Origin: Chloracidobacterium sp.
Lineage (GTDB): Bacteria > Acidobacteriota > Blastocatellia > Pyrinomonadales > Pyrinomonadaceae
Length of the DNA: 64,000 nucleotides
Direction: 5' to 3'
Assembly (NCBI GenBank): GCA_016716305.1
Contig: JADJWP010000002.1
Coordinates: 2,168,501-2,232,500, forward strand
The notes below the pieces were generated by a model. The model worked only from the letters and a program-made list of their open reading frames with translations. It searched no databases and was not told the DNA's origin. Below, one piece after another: positions 25,601 through 33,666 of this stretch. Made by a program: the position numbers and the translations under genes. Each line of letters opens with the position of its first letter. Positions within the stretch are counted from its first letter, which is position 1.

Positions 25601-27226
25601 TTATTGCACTATCGTGAACTTTCCTTTGTTCTCGATCACCTGTCCGCCCACTCGATCTTTCGTTAACACCTTGATCTCATAATCGCCGGTTTCAAGCGCA
25701 GTTGTCGGAAGCAATCGTGCGAGCGTTAAACGTTGGCCCGAGTCGCTTAAACCACTCCAATCTTCGGACTGACGAAGCACTTCCTTGCCGCCTTTGGACA
25801 AAACGTACTCAACATCCACCGCCGGCCGGAGCGTCGTTTGATCGATACCGGCATTGTATACCTGAAGATAAACACCGACATCTTGACCACGCTTGTATGT
25901 GCCCTCGAGGTTCGGAATGACCTTGGCTCCGCCAATGATGAACATCCCGCCGATATCGCGGTCGTCGGTCGTCCTAAGCGTTGCCGCCAGAACAAGTGAC
26001 GAGGTCGAAAGCAATTTGTCGTCATATCTCGGAACACTAAATCCCTGATTCACGATCCCCCGGTTTCCCGTACCGACATCGCGGACAACGACATCGACTT
26101 TGTAGGTGCCCGGAGTCAATGCGATCGCCTTTTGATAGACCGACTTTCGATCACGAGCTTCGGTAAGCTCCTCGCGTGTCGCATACGTTGTCACTGCGTC
26201 TTCAAAAATCCCCGACCGCTTGCCGGATACGGCGGTGATTCTGCCGAAAATGTTTATCTTCGCAGTCTGAAGCCCACCCTCGTCAGCAAACTGAAGTTCT
26301 TTGTTTGCCGTCTGAACGGTGAAAGTAACGATCACGCGGTCTTCCGACTGCCGAAAGAAATCGACACGAAGGTCGAAATTGAGCGGATTATTGTCGATGA
26401 CAGAATCGGAACTCGTTATGCCCGCAAGGTCGCCGAACTTGACTTGCGGCGGACGCGAAAGATTATTGATTATCTCAAGCCGTCTAAAAGGAGTGTCCTG
26501 TTCGCGCTGAAATGTGTTGTTAATGTTGACACCAGAAATACGATCAGCCTTGTTTGCGAGTCCAAGCGACTCGGCAAGCGTAAGTCCGCCGCCCGGAACC
26601 ATCAACAGTGCATCTTTTTCGTTCGCGTTTCGAGCAATGCGATACTCGCCGCTGCCTGTAGGATCGACAAACTCGATCTCGATACCGTCACCGACACCGT
26701 CCAAATGTCGGTAAAACCAGATCTCAAATGGATATGTCGACGTGGAGCCGCCGCCTTCGTACGATGGCCTTTCATATGATCCGCCCGCCGGGTGCGACTC
26801 GATCGAGTCAGGTTTACCCCAGGCAATGTAGATCCGGCCGCGGTCGGTCCGCCATCCCGGAATACCCGAGGTAAATCGCTCGTTGGCGTACGCTATACGT
26901 TCGTAGTACTCTTCGCGAAATTCATTTTCTTCCGTATCAGGATTCGGATCACGACGGCGCCAGAAATTCTCTATGAAATTCTCCCGTTCTTCGTCGGTTT
27001 GCAAAGCCATGAACGCCCGTCGCTCTTCTTTGGTGATTATGTAAGCAACGTCTTCGCTTAGCCAACGTTTGTAAGCCTTGTTCAATTCCTCTTTTACCGT
27101 ACGTGCTTTGTCGGTCGGGTCCTGACTCGGACGGTCTTTATCCTTCTGAGCGACCAAAACCGATGACCCGAAGCTAACGATCAAAGCCGCAAACAATACT
27201 CTGCATAGAAAATTCGATTTCAGCAT
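25601..27226 (-). CDS. GWxTD domain-containing exported protein
   Basis: 541 aa. ATG with AGGAG upstream and a signal peptide about 1-26 (ends VLVAQ). The GWxTD domain (about 50-175) shows ENFIENFWRRRDPNPDTEENEFREEYYERI and the diagnostic GWRTDRGRIYIAWGKPD. The rest is beta-rich, with sandwich-like repeats. The domain is known mainly from Acidobacteriota and Bacteroidota/Ignavibacteria and has no established function. It is one of the stronger hints to the phylum here. Transcribed alone and closed by its own terminator. Confidence 0.9.
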   Translation of the reverse strand: MLKSNFLCRVLFAALIVSFGSSVLVAQKDKDRPSQDPTDKARTVKEELNKAYKRWLSEDVAYIITKEERRAFMALQTDEERENFIENFWRRRDPNPDTEENEFREEYYERIAYANERFTSGIPGWRTDRGRIYIAWGKPDSIESHPAGGSYERPSYEGGGSTSTYPFEIWFYRHLDGVGDGIEIEFVDPTGSGEYRIARNANEKDALLMVPGGGLTLAESLGLANKADRISGVNINNTFQREQDTPFRRLEIINNLSRPPQVKFGDLAGITSSDSVIDNNPLNFDLRVDFFRQSEDRVIVTFTVQTANKELQFADEGGLQTAKINIFGRITAVSGKRSGIFEDAVTTYATREELTEARDRKSVYQKAIALTPGTYKVDVVVRDVGTGNRGIVNQGFSVPRYDDKLLSTSSLVLAATLRTTDDRDIGGMFIIGGAKVIPNLEGTYKRGQDVGVYLQVYNAGIDQTTLRPAVDVEYVLSKGGKEVLRQSEDWSGLSDSGQRLTLARLLPTTALETGDYEIKVLTKDRVGGQVIENKGKFTIVQ

Positions 27227-27382
27227 AACTACTCCTGAACAAAATGCCCGGTGTTTTTCGAACCAAGCACGCGGGCACGCTACCCGAAAATTCCGACCAT
27301 CTCAATACTGTTAAGATTTTAGACAGTTATCCTTAATACTTCAAGATGCAGGGTGTTACAGGTTTGGTTGCTTGTTACCGTT

Positions 27383-28447
27383 TCAAACAGCCGGCAGATC
27401 ATTTGATCTACGCTCTTTTCCGAAAAACCAGGCGATAAATATTGAAAAGATGTAGAGAACCATCATCGGTGTCGCAAAGAGCATGAGGTTTGGAATATCG
27501 CCGGTCGGAGAAACGATCGCTGCCACAATTAATATTGCAACGAGGGCGATCTTCCAGCTCTTGATGAGTAGGGTAGCCGATATTATGCCGATGCGTGCAA
27601 GAACATACGCCACCGCCGGCATCTGAAAGATGATCCCCATAGCGAGCATTATCAGGGTGATAAGGTCGAAGTAATCACTTGCGCGCAAAAGCAAACGGAA
27701 GTCCTCACCCAAACCTAACAAGTACCTGACTGCAGGCGGGAAGAGGATATAGTAAGCAAATGCGACCCCGCCAACGAAGGAAACCGACGACAGAAGTATG
27801 AAAGGCGTGACGTAGGATCTTTCATGCTTGTAGAGGGCCGGAGAGACAAAGCCCCATATTTGCAGCAATAAGAATGGTATCGAAACTGCGATCGCTGCAT
27901 ACAGCGAAACCGTTACGTACAAGGTGAACGATTCTTGTGCAGTCGTTACGATCAGCCGTTCGTCTGCGCTCGCCTCGACGTTTGCGTCGGGAGCCAGATC
28001 TACGGGAAGCCGTACACCGGCGGGAATCACAGCGTTGACGGTAAAGATCGGTTGTTCCGTATACAGTACCGATCGGCCGTCAGCGTCGATGGTTACAACC
28101 GCGTCGACCGTCGTGCCCGGCTGAACGACGCTGATCCCAAGCTTTGTTGCTCGGTCAAAGACAAATCTGCCGCGGTCACCCGGCTTGAGTGTTGAGAGCG
28201 GGAGTATTTTCTCTTCGCCCGTCCTACCTTCGACCGGGAGATCGCGGCGTTCGGCTTCCGACAGAGCCTGACGGATGGGTACGCTAAGAAAGTTGTAGAT
28301 CGGTTTTGAGACAAACCAACAGCAAACAAATGCGATAACGACGAAAATCACCGAGTTTACGAGGCGACGTCGCAATTCGTCCAAGTGGTCTAAGAATGAC
28401 ATTTGGACGCCGACCTCCGCTATTTGTTCGTTCTCGATATCCGGCAT
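27383..28447 (-). CDS. tatC: Sec-independent protein translocase TatC with enlarged first periplasmic loop
   Basis: Core of the twin-arginine translocase. 354 aa from the ATG at 28447; a TTG four codons earlier or the ATG at 28402 are alternatives. The N-terminal signal-recognition segment FLDHLDELRRRL is followed by helix 1 (about 31-48). After helix 1 comes an unusually long loop (about 60-165), then LQIWGFVSPALYKHERSY and the remaining helices. Usual TatC proteins have about 240-260 aa; the extra roughly 90 residues sit in this loop and look beta-rich. Gene order selD-tatB-tatC with small gaps. Confidence 0.93.
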   Translation of the reverse strand: MPDIENEQIAEVGVQMSFLDHLDELRRRLVNSVIFVVIAFVCCWFVSKPIYNFLSVPIRQALSEAERRDLPVEGRTGEEKILPLSTLKPGDRGRFVFDRATKLGISVVQPGTTVDAVVTIDADGRSVLYTEQPIFTVNAVIPAGVRLPVDLAPDANVEASADERLIVTTAQESFTLYVTVSLYAAIAVSIPFLLLQIWGFVSPALYKHERSYVTPFILLSSVSFVGGVAFAYYILFPPAVRYLLGLGEDFRLLLRASDYFDLITLIMLAMGIIFQMPAVAYVLARIGIISATLLIKSWKIALVAILIVAAIVSPTGDIPNLMLFATPMMVLYIFSIFIAWFFGKERRSNDLPAV

Positions 28448-28476
28448 TCGTTTCAACAATCAGAAATAACGGTGTT

Positions 28477-28893
28477 TCAAAGCCAACTACCTTTGTCAGA
28501 CTCGGGTTCAGCAGCGTTCTCGTCAGGTTCGTATGTGCTCAACTCCTCGCCCGGACGCATCGACCCGAACTTTTCTGCATCTAGTTCGCGAACCTCGGGC
28601 GCCGGAAAAGGAACAGGCGGTCGGCTTTCGAGAATGCTGTTTTCGCGTGGAACAGGCTTCTCTGCTTCTTCGTCGATCGTTCCAAGTTGCAACGCCTTTG
28701 CTTCCTCCTCGAAATTGACCTCCCGTTCCCACGTTGCTTTGAACTCGTTCGTTGTCGAACGGAATTCGTTCATCATTTTTCCGATCTTTCGTGCATACTC
28801 GGGCAGCTTTCTCGGTCCGAGAAATATCAACGCCACGATCCCGATAAGGATCAGCTCTTGAGTCCCGATAGATTCGAAAATGAATAAATACAA
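28477..28893 (-). CDS. tatB: Twin-arginine translocase subunit TatB (TatA/B family)
   Basis: 138 aa. A short N-terminal membrane helix (ELILIGIVALIFLGP, about 13-27), then the hinge and amphipathic helix (GPRKLPEYARKIGKMMNEFR), followed by an acidic, Pro-rich tail to the C-terminus. The long tail and the Glu before the helix favour TatB over TatA. It lies 11 bases after selD and 29 bases before tatC. It works with TatC in recognising twin-arginine signal peptides such as the one on the FAD oxidoreductase at 18514-20112. Confidence 0.87.
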   Translation of the reverse strand: MYLFIFESIGTQELILIGIVALIFLGPRKLPEYARKIGKMMNEFRSTTNEFKATWEREVNFEEEAKALQLGTIDEEAEKPVPRENSILESRPPVPFPAPEVRELDAEKFGSMRPGEELSTYEPDENAAEPESDKGSWL

Positions 28894-28904
28894 GCGTCTA
28901 TACC

Positions 28905-29924
28905 TTATGTCACCTTGATCAGTTTTGCGTCGAATTCCGTGACCGTGCCTATGACCCGCGCATCTTTGATCGTCGGAAGGAACTCGTCCGCGTTTTCTTC
29001 GGCGATGCTTATCAAAAGTCCGCCGGCGGTTTGGGGATCAAACAACGCACTTTGCATTTGTCCCGACACATTGATGTCGATCTCGATTGTATCACCGACG
29101 TATACTCGGTTGTTTTTATCTCCGCGCGTGAGCATTCCCTTTGAGATCAGCTCGATCACGTCTGGAAGCAACGGAACCATATTGGACACAATATTTAACG
29201 TTACCTGACTCGCTTTTGCCAATTCATATGCATGGCCGATCAATCCGAAGCCGGTGACGTCGGTACACGCATTCGCAGCTAGCTCGACCATTCTTCGTGA
29301 CGCATTTGCTGCCGATGTTGTCATCGCTGCAATGCAAGCGTTGACCGCGGCCTCGCTGGCGATCCCATTTTTTACCGCTGTGTTGATCGCACCTGTCCCG
29401 ATCGGCTTTGTAAGGATCAACACATCGCCCGCTTTTGCCCCTGCATTCGTTATTACCTTTTCCGGATGAACAATACCTGTAACCGCGTAACCGAATTTCA
29501 TCTCCTGATCATCGACAGAATGGCCCCCGATCACAACGACACCCGCTTCGTTCATCGCATTCTGGCCGCCAAGAAGTATCTTGCCGAAAATATCCCAATC
29601 GCCTTTTTGCGGATAGCAAACAACCGAAAGAGCGGTGAGCGGTACCGCGCCCATTGCGTAGATATCATTGAGAGAATTTATAGCGGCCACACGGCCATAG
29701 ATCTCAGGGTCATCGGCGACCGGTGTAAAGAAATCGACCGTTTGAACCAACGCGACGTCATCCGTAAGGCGAAAAACTCCCGCGTCGTCCGAATTCTCAA
29801 ATCCGACGATCACGTTGTCACCAGGTTGCTTTGGAAGCTTACTCAAAACTTGAGCAAGGTCGCCAGGGGCAAGCTTGGCCACTCAACCAGCGCACGACAC
29901 CATTTCGGTAAGACGCTTCAGCAT
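28905..29924 (-). CDS. selD: Selenide, water dikinase containing selenocysteine (in-frame UGA)
   Basis: Makes selenophosphate, the selenium donor for selenocysteine and selenouridine in tRNA. The usual frame call would start at a GTG (29882), but that omits the catalytic residue. Reading upstream through TGA (29883-29885) gives an ATG at 29924 with GGAGGAG before it and the N-terminus MLKRLTEMVSCAG-U-VAKLAP. Sec is at residue 14, where SelD has its active Cys/Sec, followed by the catalytic Lys. The rest is canonical: DDAGVFRL, GGHSVDDQEMKFGYAVTG, DVTGFGLIGHAYE, FDPQTAGGLL. Total 339 residues. The start lies 14 bases after the parB stop codon. selA, selB and selC must be elsewhere. Confidence 0.93.
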
Positions 29925-29938
29925 CCTCTCGACTCCTC

Positions 29939-30799
29939 CTATTCAGATCTCATTACCAGCTGAAAGATACGATCCAGATCATCGAGGCTATAAAATTCGA
30001 CCTCGATCTTTCCACCATTTCCTTTCGGAACGATCTTTACATTCGTACCTAATTTTCTCATCAACTTTGTTTCGGCAGCTCTCACATTTGCATCAATCGG
30101 TTTCGCAACTCTATTGTTTACAATATGTTGCGGAGATATTGTGTTCTTCTTGATCGATCTTTCGGTTTCACGGACAGAAAGACCTTTTTCGATTATATTC
30201 CTCGCTAGACGCCGTTGGACCGCCCTGTCTTCGACCATCAGGAGTGCCCGACCGTGTCCGGCGGTGAGTTTTTCTTCTTCGATCAGCGTTTGAATATCTT
30301 CAGGTAATTTCAGCAAGCGTAACGTTGTTGCAATAAGGGACCTTTCTTTGCCAACCCTTTCGGAGAGCTTCTCCTGCGTAAGTCCAATGTTATCAATGAG
30401 TTTGCGATAGGCCTTGGCTTCTTCGATGGGGTTCAACTCTTGCCGTTGAATATTTTCGATCAGGGCAAGTTCAAGCAATTTGTCGTCCGAAACTTGCTTT
30501 GTTGCTGCCGGTATTCTGCGCAAACCAGCTCGCTGTGCAGCTCGCCAACGCCTTTCACCGGCGATGATCTGAAATCGCGAACCGATCGGCCGAACGACGA
30601 TCGGCTGAACAACGCCATTAGCGGCAATCGATTGAGCAAGTTCGTCGAGAGCCTTGTCGGTAAATCGTGTCCGTGGCTGCTCGGGATTTGGATCGATCAG
30701 TTCAATATCGATCTCAAATATGCTGTCCTTTTGCTGGCCTGTAGATGTATCTTCACCAAGCAGGGCACTTAGACCTCTACCAAGTGGTGTTCTAGCCAT
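29939..30799 (-). CDS. parB: Chromosome partitioning protein ParB
   Basis: 286 aa. N-terminal GRGLSALLGED box that contacts ParA; CTP-binding/ParB-N domain with the PEQPRTRF segment and the GERRWRAAQRAGL motif (about 90-105); central HTH (LTQEKLSERVGKERSLIATTLRLL, about 150-175); and C-terminal dimer domain. It overlaps parA by eight bases. The HTH differs from the most common ParB version (GKSRSxVxNxLRLL) at the residues after GK-R. This may matter because no canonical parS was found in the window, while variant palindromes lie upstream of parA. Confidence 0.96.
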   Translation of the reverse strand: MARTPLGRGLSALLGEDTSTGQQKDSIFEIDIELIDPNPEQPRTRFTDKALDELAQSIAANGVVQPIVVRPIGSRFQIIAGERRWRAAQRAGLRRIPAATKQVSDDKLLELALIENIQRQELNPIEEAKAYRKLIDNIGLTQEKLSERVGKERSLIATTLRLLKLPEDIQTLIEEEKLTAGHGRALLMVEDRAVQRRLARNIIEKGLSVRETERSIKKNTISPQHIVNNRVAKPIDANVRAAETKLMRKLGTNVKIVPKGNGGKIEVEFYSLDDLDRIFQLVMRSE

Positions 30800-31553
30800 G
30801 GTTCATTATCTCCTTCGCGAGCTCTAGATAACTCTCCGCACCGCGGGATCGCGGATCATACAACAATATCGGTTTGCCGAAACTCGGAGCTTCTGCAAGC
30901 CGGACATTTCGCGGAATAACGGTCTTAAGGACCTTTGGGCCATAAAAATCACGCAGATCCTTAGCAACAGCGGTCGAAAGGTTCGTCCGTTCATCATACA
31001 TGGTCAGAAGAAGGCCTTCGATCGCCAGTTCCGGATTCAGTTCCCGCTTTAATCGAGCCAGAGTATCAAACAATTCGGTAACACCCTCGAGCGCGAAATA
31101 TTCACATTGGATCGGTACGAGTAGCGAATCGGCAGCTGTAAGGCCATTCACAGTCAATATTCCTAGGGACGGCGGACAGTCAATAAAGATGTAGTGAAAA
31201 TACTCTCGAATCGGGTCAAGTAGTTTCTTCAATACATAAGCTCGGTCGACCGTTTCGGCAAACTCGATCTCAACTCCGGCGAGATTCTTGTCGGAAGGCA
31301 GAACCCAAAGCGTTTCAATTTCAGTCGGTAGCACCAATTCTCTAACTGATTCGCCGGTTATCAAGGCATGGTAAAGCGACTTTCGGCCTGAAACCCTCGA
31401 AACACCGGCCCCGGAAGTCGCGTTTCCCTGAGGATCGGCGTCCACCAAAAGGACCTTTTTACCCATTTGAGCGATACCAGCGGCAAGATTTATGGCCGTC
31501 GTCGTCTTTCCGACGCCGCCCTTTTGGTTGGCGATTGCAATTATTTTGCCCAT
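30792..31553 (-). CDS. parA: Chromosome partitioning ATPase ParA (Soj)
   Basis: 253 aa deviant Walker ATPase: IAIANQKGGVGKTTTAINLA at the N-terminus, LLVDADPQGNAT, and FIDCPPSLGILT. Works with ParB to segregate origins and can influence DnaA. Its ATG at 31553 lies 123 bases after mnmG. That gap contains two copies of a 16-bp palindrome. The stop overlaps parB. Confidence 0.97.
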   Translation of the reverse strand: MGKIIAIANQKGGVGKTTTAINLAAGIAQMGKKVLLVDADPQGNATSGAGVSRVSGRKSLYHALITGESVRELVLPTEIETLWVLPSDKNLAGVEIEFAETVDRAYVLKKLLDPIREYFHYIFIDCPPSLGILTVNGLTAADSLLVPIQCEYFALEGVTELFDTLARLKRELNPELAIEGLLLTMYDERTNLSTAVAKDLRDFYGPKVLKTVIPRNVRLAEAPSFGKPILLYDPRSRGAESYLELAKEIMNHG

Positions 31554-31614
31554 TCTAGATAACGAAACGAAGAACTAAGTTAGCATAATTGAACTTTGAA
31601 CTGAAAAACAGAAA

Positions 31615-31630
31615 TGTGGGACGTTCCACA
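31615..31630. repeat. parS-like palindrome, copy 1
   Basis: TGTGGGACGTTCCACA, one mismatch from the perfect palindrome of copy 2. It is 62 bases upstream of the parA start. It shares the TGT-N3-ACGT-N3-ACA frame of canonical parS but has different inner triplets. Confidence 0.6.
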
Positions 31631-31647
31631 GAGTTGCAGCAATGAAA

Positions 31648-31663
31648 TGTGGAACGTTCCACA
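31648..31663. repeat. parS-like palindrome, copy 2
   Basis: TGTGGAACGTTCCACA, a perfect 16-bp palindrome, preceded by GAAA like copy 1. The centres of the two copies are 33 bases apart (about three helical turns). A ParB or other regulator binding site is inferred. Confidence 0.65.
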
Positions 31664-31676
31664 ATTTGATCTAAGA

Positions 31677-33566
31677 CTAATTGTTTTCGATCGGGCGGGG
31701 TTGTCCAGCCGTGAGGTGAACAAGCACCGTGGATAAAGCGGATGGCGTGAGACCAGGGATCGATCGCACCTGGGCAAAGTTCTGAGGTCGCGACCTTTCG
31801 AGCCGTTCGACCATCTCATTCGAAAGACCGCTGATCGATCTGAATTGGAAACTATCCGGCACTTTTAACGAATCATGATGGTTGACGCGTTCGGCCGCTT
31901 TATCTTGCTTTTCAATGTAACCGGCGTACATCGAATCAGCCAACGCGGTTTCAAGTTCTTCTTCCCGCAGGCCGACCCGAATATCTTCTGGCAGCAACCG
32001 CTCGATCAATTCGCGATCAACACCTTGCCGCATTGCCAACTGTGAAAGTGTAAATGCATCGCCGAGATCGGCATTGAGCAATTGCGAAACGCTTGCATAT
32101 TCGATCGACGAACGCTTGAACCGTGTACCGTCCAAGGCTTCACGAAGACGCGCAAGTATTTCTCGTTTTCGGTTAAATCGATCCCAGGCGCTGTCTCCGA
32201 CCAATCCGATGCTCATTCCTTTGGGCGTCAACCTTTCATCAGCATTGTCATGCCTGAGCTTCAGCCGAGCTTCTGCCCGCGAAGTAAATAGCCTATACGG
32301 CTCGTCAACACCATGCCGAATTAGATCGTCCGTCAATACACCGATATACGCCTCTTCACGCTGCAAAACAAAAGGCCCTCGTTTCTGAACGTGGAAAGCG
32401 GCATTTATCCCCGCCATCAACCCCTGACAGGCCGCCTCTTCGTATCCGGTCGTTCCGTTTATCTGGCCTGCAAGGAATAGACCGCCCATTCGAGTTGATT
32501 CCATCGTCGGACGTAATTCGCGCGGATCGACAAAGTCATATTCGATCGCGTAACCCGGACGAATGATCTGCACCTTTTCAAAACCAGGTATCATTCGCAA
32601 CAGTTCTAGTTGGAGCCTCGAAGGCAACGAGGTCGAAAATCCATTTAAGTACACTTCGTTCGTACTTACACCCTCGGGCTCAAGGAACAATTGATGTCGC
32701 TCTTTGTCGGCGAACTTTACGACCTTATCTTCGATCGATGGGCAGTATCGGGGACCAATTCCCGTGATCTTTCCTGAATACAAAGGTGATTGGTGCAAAT
32801 TATCACGGATCGCCTGATGAACACGGTCGCTAGTGTAGCCGATGAAACACTGGATCTGGGGTTGTTCGATCTTCTCGGTCGAAAACGAGAACGCAACTGG
32901 TCTTTCGTCCGGCGGTTGGGGCTCAAATGCATCCCAATCTATCGTCCGCCCGTCAAGCCTTGGCGGCGTTCCGGTCTTTAGCCTACCGACCGGAAAGCCT
33001 TGTTTCTTAAGAGCTTCCGCCAATTCGATCGACGCCGGTTCACCGGCTCGCCCGGCCGAAAATGTCTCTCTCCCGGTGTGAATCGTTCCGTTTAGAAACG
33101 TTCCGGTTGCGACCACGACCGCCTTCGCCCCAAAGCGTCGGGTATCCTGCATCGTGACACCCGTAACCTTATTATTCTCAACAATTAGCTCGACAACAAC
33201 ACCTTGTCTGAGGTGAAGGTTCGGTGTCGCTTCGAGCACCCGACGCATCTCGGAGCGGTAGAGTCCGCGGTCAGCCTGCGCTCGCGGTGATTGTACTGCC
33301 GGCCCGCGTGAACGGTTAAGAAGACGAAACTGAATGCCGGTCCGGTCAATGACGCGGCCCATTATTCCCCCGAGTGCGTCTATCTCCCTGACAACATGCC
33401 CTTTAGCGATGCCGCCGATGGCCGGGTTGCACGACATTTGCCCGATCAGGTCGAGATTTATCGTCACGAGCGCAGTTTGTGACCCGAGGCGCGCCGAAGC
33501 CGACGCGGCTTCACAACCTGCGTGCCCGGCGCCGATCACGATCACATCAAAACTCTCGTCGAACAT
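31677..33566 (-). CDS. mnmG: tRNA uridine-5-carboxymethylaminomethyl modification enzyme MnmG (GidA)
   Basis: 629 aa FAD protein that with MnmE installs the cmnm5 group on wobble U34 of several tRNAs. N-terminal FAD motif VIVIGAGHAGCEAASASARLG, then TINLDLIGQMSCNPAIGG and TGTFLNGTIHTG. The catalytic-cysteine region is GYEEAACQGLMAGINAA, and the helical C-terminus ends in GLTPSALSTVLVHL. mnmE lies about 12 kb away. mnmG-parA-parB is a common arrangement near origins. Confidence 0.97.
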   Translation of the reverse strand: MFDESFDVIVIGAGHAGCEAASASARLGSQTALVTINLDLIGQMSCNPAIGGIAKGHVVREIDALGGIMGRVIDRTGIQFRLLNRSRGPAVQSPRAQADRGLYRSEMRRVLEATPNLHLRQGVVVELIVENNKVTGVTMQDTRRFGAKAVVVATGTFLNGTIHTGRETFSAGRAGEPASIELAEALKKQGFPVGRLKTGTPPRLDGRTIDWDAFEPQPPDERPVAFSFSTEKIEQPQIQCFIGYTSDRVHQAIRDNLHQSPLYSGKITGIGPRYCPSIEDKVVKFADKERHQLFLEPEGVSTNEVYLNGFSTSLPSRLQLELLRMIPGFEKVQIIRPGYAIEYDFVDPRELRPTMESTRMGGLFLAGQINGTTGYEEAACQGLMAGINAAFHVQKRGPFVLQREEAYIGVLTDDLIRHGVDEPYRLFTSRAEARLKLRHDNADERLTPKGMSIGLVGDSAWDRFNRKREILARLREALDGTRFKRSSIEYASVSQLLNADLGDAFTLSQLAMRQGVDRELIERLLPEDIRVGLREEELETALADSMYAGYIEKQDKAAERVNHHDSLKVPDSFQFRSISGLSNEMVERLERSRPQNFAQVRSIPGLTPSALSTVLVHLTAGQPRPIENN

Positions 33567-33580
33567 CGTTCTCCTAAAGC

Positions 33581-33606
33581 CAAAAATAGCGGGATGTTCC
33601 CGCTAT
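33581..33606 (-). terminator. Rho-independent terminator after the TssB-TssC gene
   Basis: Perfect 9-bp stem ATAGCGGGA / TCCCGCTAT with an ACA loop followed by TTTTGG on the minus strand. It separates the sheath gene from mnmG. Confidence 0.92.
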
Positions 33607-33666
33607 CAGGTTCAAAATAGAAAGTGTAAACGAAAATCCGGTCTTTGCCAACGCTATACTTCCGCG

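Noticed and set aside
28905..29882. selD beginning at GTG 29882
   Set aside because: This start lacks the catalytic Cys/Sec segment and any ribosome site; the upstream ATG with read-through of UGA fits the family exactly.
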